Below are positions 5,583 through 8,704 of a DNA stretch of 8,704 nt, in pieces; positions within the stretch are counted from its first letter, which is position 1, and each line of letters begins with the position of its first letter. The stretch covers positions 1-8,704 of the forward strand of contig CAYIEX010000076.1 of the NCBI GenBank assembly GCA_964362485.1, given 5' to 3'. This stretch comes from CAMAVK01 sp964362485 (GTDB lineage: Archaea > Nanobdellota > Nanobdellia > Woesearchaeales > GW2011-AR9). The notes under the pieces were generated by a model. That model saw only the letters and a program-made list of their open reading frames with translations. It made no database searches and had not been told where the DNA came from. A program made the position numbers and the translations under genes.

Positions 5583-6443
5583 ATGGTGTTAGAGTCGCTG
5601 TTTAATCCGTTTGCGGTCAAAAAAAAACCATGGGAAATGTTTGCCGCAGGATTAATTTATTCATTTGTGGCTCTGGGCCTGTCATATTTAGTATTTCGAG
5701 AGGCAGCTGGTCTATTAACAGTTTTTCTCATTGTTCTAGCTGCATCACCCATATTATACTCTACCGTAAAAAATGAAGAAGAGTTAGATCTTCAATATGA
5801 TAAAGAATGGCTTTTATTGAAAGAACATACAAAGGTTTTAATTTTTCTTATGTTCCTTTTCTTAGGCATAACCGTAGCTTTTGTACTATCTTATATTTTG
5901 TTGCCTGACCAGGTAGTCAATAGTGTTTTTAGCCTTCAACAACAGGCAATTCTTAATGTTAATAATAACATCCAAGAGGGAATAACAGGTAATGTGACTA
6001 AACTTGACATTTTTAGTAGTATCCTATTTAATAACCTCAAAGTTCTTTTCTTTTGTCTAGTTTTTTCATTTTTATATGGTACGGGAGCGATCTTCATTTT
6101 GACTTGGAATGCATCAGTTATTGCAGCAGCCATGGGAAGTGTATTCAAAAACCAGGTACTTGCTGGCGCAGCAACAGCGGGTGTAGCCACAAGTTCCCAT
6201 TATATTGGTGCTGCACTCTTTAGCTTTTTTCGCTACATGACCCATGGTTTATTAGAAATCGCCGCATATTTCATTGCTGGCTTAGCGGGCGGAATAATCT
6301 CAATAGCTTTAATAAAACATAATTTAAAAGATGATCGTGTCCTTTTGGATTCTCTCGATCTGATTTTAATTAGTCTAGGAATTCTCGTCGTCGCCGGAAT
6401 AGTCGAAGTATACATTACTCCTGTGTTCTTTGCATGGAGTTAA
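5583..6443 (+). CDS. SpoIIM-family (DUF95) polytopic membrane protein
   Basis: A 286-residue integral membrane protein resembling the stage II sporulation protein M family found in many archaea. The N-terminus MVLESLFNPFAVKKKPWEMF is typical of the archaeal branch. Hydrophobic segments lie at about 18-37, 42-60, 84-107, 151-176, 205-216, 222-245 and 258-284, with a charged cytoplasmic-type stretch at 62-83 and a polar loop at 109-148 containing NVNNNIQEGITGN. Family hallmarks visible are the LTWNASVIAAAMG block (173-185) and HGLLEIAAYFIAGLAGG (221-237). Function in archaea is not established; archaea do not sporulate, and family members are suspected to act in membrane or envelope processes. 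It starts just beyond the origin, runs away from it and converges on the mcm/OB operon. Its ATG is supported by the leaderless promoter. Whether proximity to oriC reflects function or only conserved order is unknown. Confidence 0.85.
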   Translation: MVLESLFNPFAVKKKPWEMFAAGLIYSFVALGLSYLVFREAAGLLTVFLIVLAASPILYSTVKNEEELDLQYDKEWLLLKEHTKVLIFLMFLFLGITVAFVLSYILLPDQVVNSVFSLQQQAILNVNNNIQEGITGNVTKLDIFSSILFNNLKVLFFCLVFSFLYGTGAIFILTWNASVIAAAMGSVFKNQVLAGAATAGVATSSHYIGAALFSFFRYMTHGLLEIAAYFIAGLAGGIISIALIKHNLKDDRVLLDSLDLILISLGILVVAGIVEVYITPVFFAWS

Positions 6444-6449
6444 TGAATG

Positions 6450-6480
6450 TAAAATTAACCTAATACCCCTATTAATTTTA
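6450..6480. terminator. Inverted repeat between convergent genes, possible shared terminator
   Basis: TAAAATTAA (6450-6458) and TTAATTTTA (6472-6480) are perfect 9-bp inverted arms around a 13-nt loop, in the 44-bp gap between two convergent genes. Each strand gives a short T-rich run downstream of a gene, as archaeal terminators use. The stem has only A-T pairs and is weak, so this is a modest call. Confidence 0.35.
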
Positions 6481-6487
6481 TAGTTGT

Positions 6488-7132
6488 TTACAATACCTTT
6501 ACCTTTCCCGGTTGGTTTTGGAATATATCTCCTCGCTCTAACATTTTTTCAATCCATTGTTCAGTTCCTTCGAGTGGTGATTTATCAATAATTTCCTCTA
6601 TTAAGACCCCTTCTCCTTTGTCTAATTCTTTAATCAAAAAAATTATTTTTTCAAATGGCAGTAATTCATTGTTAATTTCAACTTCTTCTTCTTTAAAAAC
6701 ATCTTCTCTCACATTTCCTAACATATAATTTGTTGTCAAAGGATTATCTTTGAGTTCCAATGCTCTAACTTTAAGCCACATTGAATCAACTCTTTTTACA
6801 ATCTCTGGCGAAATGTACTTTTCTTGGTTGTAAACTCGAACTTTTCCTATAACAAGAACAACTTCACCAATTCCTATTTCACGCGCAACCATACTCTCCT
6901 CAAAAAAACGAATAATAATTCGCCCAGTTGCATCATCAAGTAGAACTGTTGTCATTGATCCAACTTCTTCTTTATATACTACTGTTGCAATTATATTAAG
7001 ACGGACTATTTTCTCATTCTCAATTTGTAGATAATTAGGGTTTTGTTCTTTTTCTTGGATGTAAGTTCCTCTCAGTACCGCTTGAATTGGCACTTTAATT
7101 GCATTTGCCCGGGTAAAATTTGTATTGTTCAT
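6488..7132 (-). CDS. OB-fold/winged-helix protein, RPA32-like single-strand DNA binding
   Basis: A 214-residue protein with a single OB fold at about 40-115 (strands around VRLNIIATVVYKE, MTTVLLDDATGRIIIRFF and EVVLVIGKVRVYNQEKYISP) and a winged helix at about 155-214. This order is that of the RPA32 (RPA2) subunit of replication protein A and of archaeal RPA-associated OB proteins, so a role in single-stranded DNA binding with MCM or PolD is likely. Its ATG follows the mcm stop with no gap (TAAATG), and CAGAGG at 7139-7144 inside the mcm end is a suitable ribosome site, so it is the second gene of the mcm operon. Its C-terminal end (GDIF...G.V..L) resembles that of MCM. A specific DNA-binding activity or partner cannot be proved from the sequence; I leave the symbol blank. 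Confidence 0.75.
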   Translation of the reverse strand: MNNTNFTRANAIKVPIQAVLRGTYIQEKEQNPNYLQIENEKIVRLNIIATVVYKEEVGSMTTVLLDDATGRIIIRFFEESMVAREIGIGEVVLVIGKVRVYNQEKYISPEIVKRVDSMWLKVRALELKDNPLTTNYMLGNVREDVFKEEEVEINNELLPFEKIIFLIKELDKGEGVLIEEIIDKSPLEGTEQWIEKMLERGDIFQNQPGKVKVL

Positions 7133-8629
7133 TTACAACCTCTGAACAAATCCTCTTTTTGGTTCAAAAATATCCCCTGACCTTCGCAATTTTTCCAATA
7201 AATCTTCCACTGTTTCAGGCGGAATATTTTTTTCTTTTGCTGCTTCCACTACATTTTCAACCGGGATGATTTTTATTCCCATCTGCGTTTCAAGTGAATG
7301 GATAATTTCTTTAATCATACTAATACTACTCCGTTGTGTGGCCGTCATGCGCCCACCAAGGCGGTCAATATCAATTTGACCTGTTTCTGAGTCCTTTGCA
7401 ATTTGATTTAGGCAATAGTCTGTCAGTTCAATTGCTTTGAGTGCATCTTTTTTAGTGACAGTTTTAGAAAGCCTGACTTTGGCGGCGGCTTCGGATAAAC
7501 GAACTAACCCTTCAAGCTGTCGTGCCGTAATCGGAATAGATTTAATACCACCCTCATCTCCCGACGCTCTATTTCTCATACTAATATAATAATCTTTAAG
7601 TTCTGCAATAGCCCCATCAGTCATTTTAGGGTTCATTTTACTTCGAATATAGGAAAAATACTTTTTCAATAATTCCGTGGAAATCTGTGATACTGCCAAC
7701 TCAGGATTTTGGTGTAGACTTAGTATAAATGATGCTGTTTGTTCATCTTTTTCCCTGCTAGGCATATCTTTGATAGGGAAAATAAGATCAAAACGGTTAA
7801 TCAATGTTGGTGGAAGATCAATTTGATTTGCTACAAGATCATACGGGTCAAACCGTCCAAATTTTGGATTTGCTGCCGCAAGAACCGTGGTCTCACATCG
7901 CAGTGTTGCTTGAATATTTGCTTTGCTGATACTGATGGTCTGTTGTTCAAGTGCCTCGTGTAGTGCAGAGCGATCTTCCTTTCCCATCTTATCCATTTCA
8001 TCAATAATCGCAAATCCGTGATTCGCTAATACAAGTGTACCTGCTTCTAGACTCCATCCCCCTAAAAATTCATCCTTTACAACTGACGCAGTCAAACCTG
8101 CCGCCGTTGCCCCTTTACCACTTGTAAAACGAGCTTTGGGTGCAATTTTTGTCATTCGTTTAAGAAGCTGACTTTTCCCAGATCCTGGATCCCCAATTAA
8201 AAGAACGTGCATATCGCCACGGGTTACAACTCCATCGGGCCTCTCCTTTTTACATCCGCCTGCAAGCTGCAAAACAAGTGCCTCTTTCACCCGATCGTGG
8301 CCATAAATGGATGGAGCAAGACTATTTGCAATAAGATTAAGAGGGTTTGGTGATTTCGCAATTTTCTTAATCTCCTCCATTTCAGCTTCAGTAATTGTTA
8401 AATTTATTTCTTCATCTGCAGTTGACTCAACAAAGTTTGCTTCTAGTATAATCTCAAATTTCGTCGCTTGACCACCAGTTTTAAGCGTAACGGGAACCTC
8501 TGCTACCCAACCATAGACCTTTGCACGTGCACCAGGACTACTTCGTCTCTCCGTAATTGGTGAAACCAAATCATCCTTCAAAAAAACATTAATCCTCTTT
8601 GGCTGTGCTCCGTCAAGGTCGTCTGGCGA
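7133..8629 (-). CDS. mcm: MCM replicative helicase, long open part (gene interrupted upstream)
   Basis: Archaeal hexameric replicative DNA helicase. The open frame covers the end of the N-terminal OB domain, the AAA+ motor and the C-terminal winged helix. Numbered from the TTG at 8581: Walker A GDPGSGKS (130-137), Walker B AIIDEMD (191-197), sensor 1 AAAN (235-238), arginine finger INRFD (R263), sensor 2 ITARQLEGLVRLSEA (R354), winged helix about 420-482 ending SGDIFEPKRGFVQRL. Upstream of the TTG the frame still reads as MCM (SPDDLDGAQPKRINVF) back to an in-frame TAA at 8630-8632, and MCM sequence continues beyond it. No ATG or GTG lies between the TAA and the OB-fold residues; TTG 8581 is the only candidate and falls inside a conserved strand, so it is unlikely to be a natural start. 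Family members are about 650-700 residues; this part gives 498 codons before the stop. Motor motifs are all intact. See the separate entry for the upstream piece. Confidence 0.9.
   Translation of the reverse strand, partial: SPDDLDGAQPKRINVFLKDDLVSPITERRSSPGARAKVYGWVAEVPVTLKTGGQATKFEIILEANFVESTADEEINLTITEAEMEEIKKIAKSPNPLNLIANSLAPSIYGHDRVKEALVLQLAGGCKKERPDGVVTRGDMHVLLIGDPGSGKSQLLKRMTKIAPKARFTSGKGATAAGLTASVVKDEFLGGWSLEAGTLVLANHGFAIIDEMDKMGKEDRSALHEALEQQTISISKANIQATLRCETTVLAAANPKFGRFDPYDLVANQIDLPPTLINRFDLIFPIKDMPSREKDEQTASFILSLHQNPELAVSQISTELLKKYFSYIRSKMNPKMTDGAIAELKDYYISMRNRASGDEGGIKSIPITARQLEGLVRLSEAAAKVRLSKTVTKKDALKAIELTDYCLNQIAKDSETGQIDIDRLGGRMTATQRSSISMIKEIIHSLETQMGIKIIPVENVVEAAKEKNIPPETVEDLLEKLRRSGDIFEPKRGFVQRL
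7139..7144 (-). promoter_or_regulatory. Ribosome binding site of the OB-fold gene inside mcm
   Basis: CAGAGG on the minus strand lies 6 nt before the OB-gene ATG and within the last codons of mcm. With TAA and ATG directly adjacent it supports this start and coupled translation. Confidence 0.55.
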
Positions 8630-8704
8630 TTACTCAAGCCCTAAACCTTGCCACTCGACAAGCTCCTTATAGATTTCCTTCAACTTCCCCTTCCGTCCAC
8701 AAGC
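8630..8704 (-). pseudogene. mcm: MCM N-terminal domain fragment ending at an in-frame TAA
   Basis: Minus-strand translation from the window edge gives ACGRKGKLKEIYKELVEWQ then GLGLE, then TAA (8630-8632), then SPDDLDGAQPKRINVF continuing into the main MCM frame. This aligns with the family pattern CG..G.F....S..V.WQ.I.IQE.PEDL.GG.QPR.I.V.L.DDLV. The CG is the last part of the zinc-binding site. The stop takes the place of the conserved Glu of the QE pair, so a single change GAA to TAA would explain it; no frame change is involved. The rest of the N-terminus lies outside the window. Possibilities are a base error, a true nonsense mutation, readthrough, or a split gene. Confidence 0.75.

Noticed and set aside
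5583..6443. Evidence for sporulation from the SpoIIM-like protein
   Set aside because: The family is widespread in non-sporulating archaea and the name reflects only the Bacillus member; no other sporulation gene is present.
7739..7963. Plus-strand frame of 74 codons within mcm
   Set aside because: It is antisense to the conserved AAA+ motor region of MCM and has no features of its own.
8579..8581. TTG at 8581 as the true start of a complete 482-residue MCM
   Set aside because: Clear MCM sequence continues in the same frame upstream of this TTG and beyond the TAA, and the TTG falls within a conserved strand of the OB domain.
8582..8704. Intein, frameshift or insertion causing the mcm interruption
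   Set aside because: No extra sequence or frame change is present: the conserved blocks on both sides of the TAA join with normal spacing in one frame.
977..8704. Reassignment of TAA to an amino acid in this organism
   Set aside because: DP1, the SpoIIM-like gene, the OB gene and mcm all end at TAA at the expected protein lengths.

Overview
The window is archaeal and carries a DNA-replication locus. It encodes the two subunits of family-D DNA polymerase (DP1 and the start of DP2), an Orc1/Cdc6 initiator, an MCM helicase and a second OB-fold/winged-helix replication protein, grouped around a 1.63-kb AT-rich non-coding region that looks like a chromosomal origin (oriC). PolD plus Orc1/Cdc6 plus MCM excludes bacteria. 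The high AT content, the compact genes and a SpoIIM-family membrane protein beginning MVLESLFNPF suggest a DPANN archaeon (Woesearchaeota/Pacearchaeota-like); that placement is inference.

Layout: (1) 1-3948, minus strand, a head-to-tail cluster cdc6 -> polB (DP1) -> polC (DP2, cut by the window edge). The DP1 stop and DP2 start overlap in TAATG. (2) 3949-5582, no convincing gene. This is the putative oriC, with origin-recognition-box-like (ORB-like) sites facing outward at both ends (minus strand at 3957-3976 and 4055-4074; plus strand at 5102-5121 and 5219-5240). Between them lie an 11-bp tandem array (4224-4344), a trinucleotide/9-bp repeat tract (4433-4532) and very AT-rich DNA (4541-4800). 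(3) 5583-6443, plus strand, a SpoIIM-like polytopic membrane protein with a TATA box placed for a leaderless transcript. (4) 6488-8704, minus strand, mcm followed with no gap (TAAATG) by a small OB-fold/winged-helix protein, convergent with the SpoIIM gene.

Together these supply origin recognition (Cdc6), helicase (MCM), replicative polymerase with a proofreading-type subunit (PolD) and probably single-strand binding (OB protein), next to the DNA on which they act. Leftward genes and the SpoIIM gene run with the forks expected from the origin; mcm and the OB gene run against the rightward fork.

The main anomaly is in mcm. The MCM reading frame continues upstream of the long open part, but an in-frame TAA (8630-8632) interrupts it at a conserved position in the N-terminal domain, and no good start codon follows. 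I found no CRISPR array, insertion sequence, rRNA or tRNA, and no defence or other wholly new system. The points of real interest are the origin architecture and the interrupted mcm.
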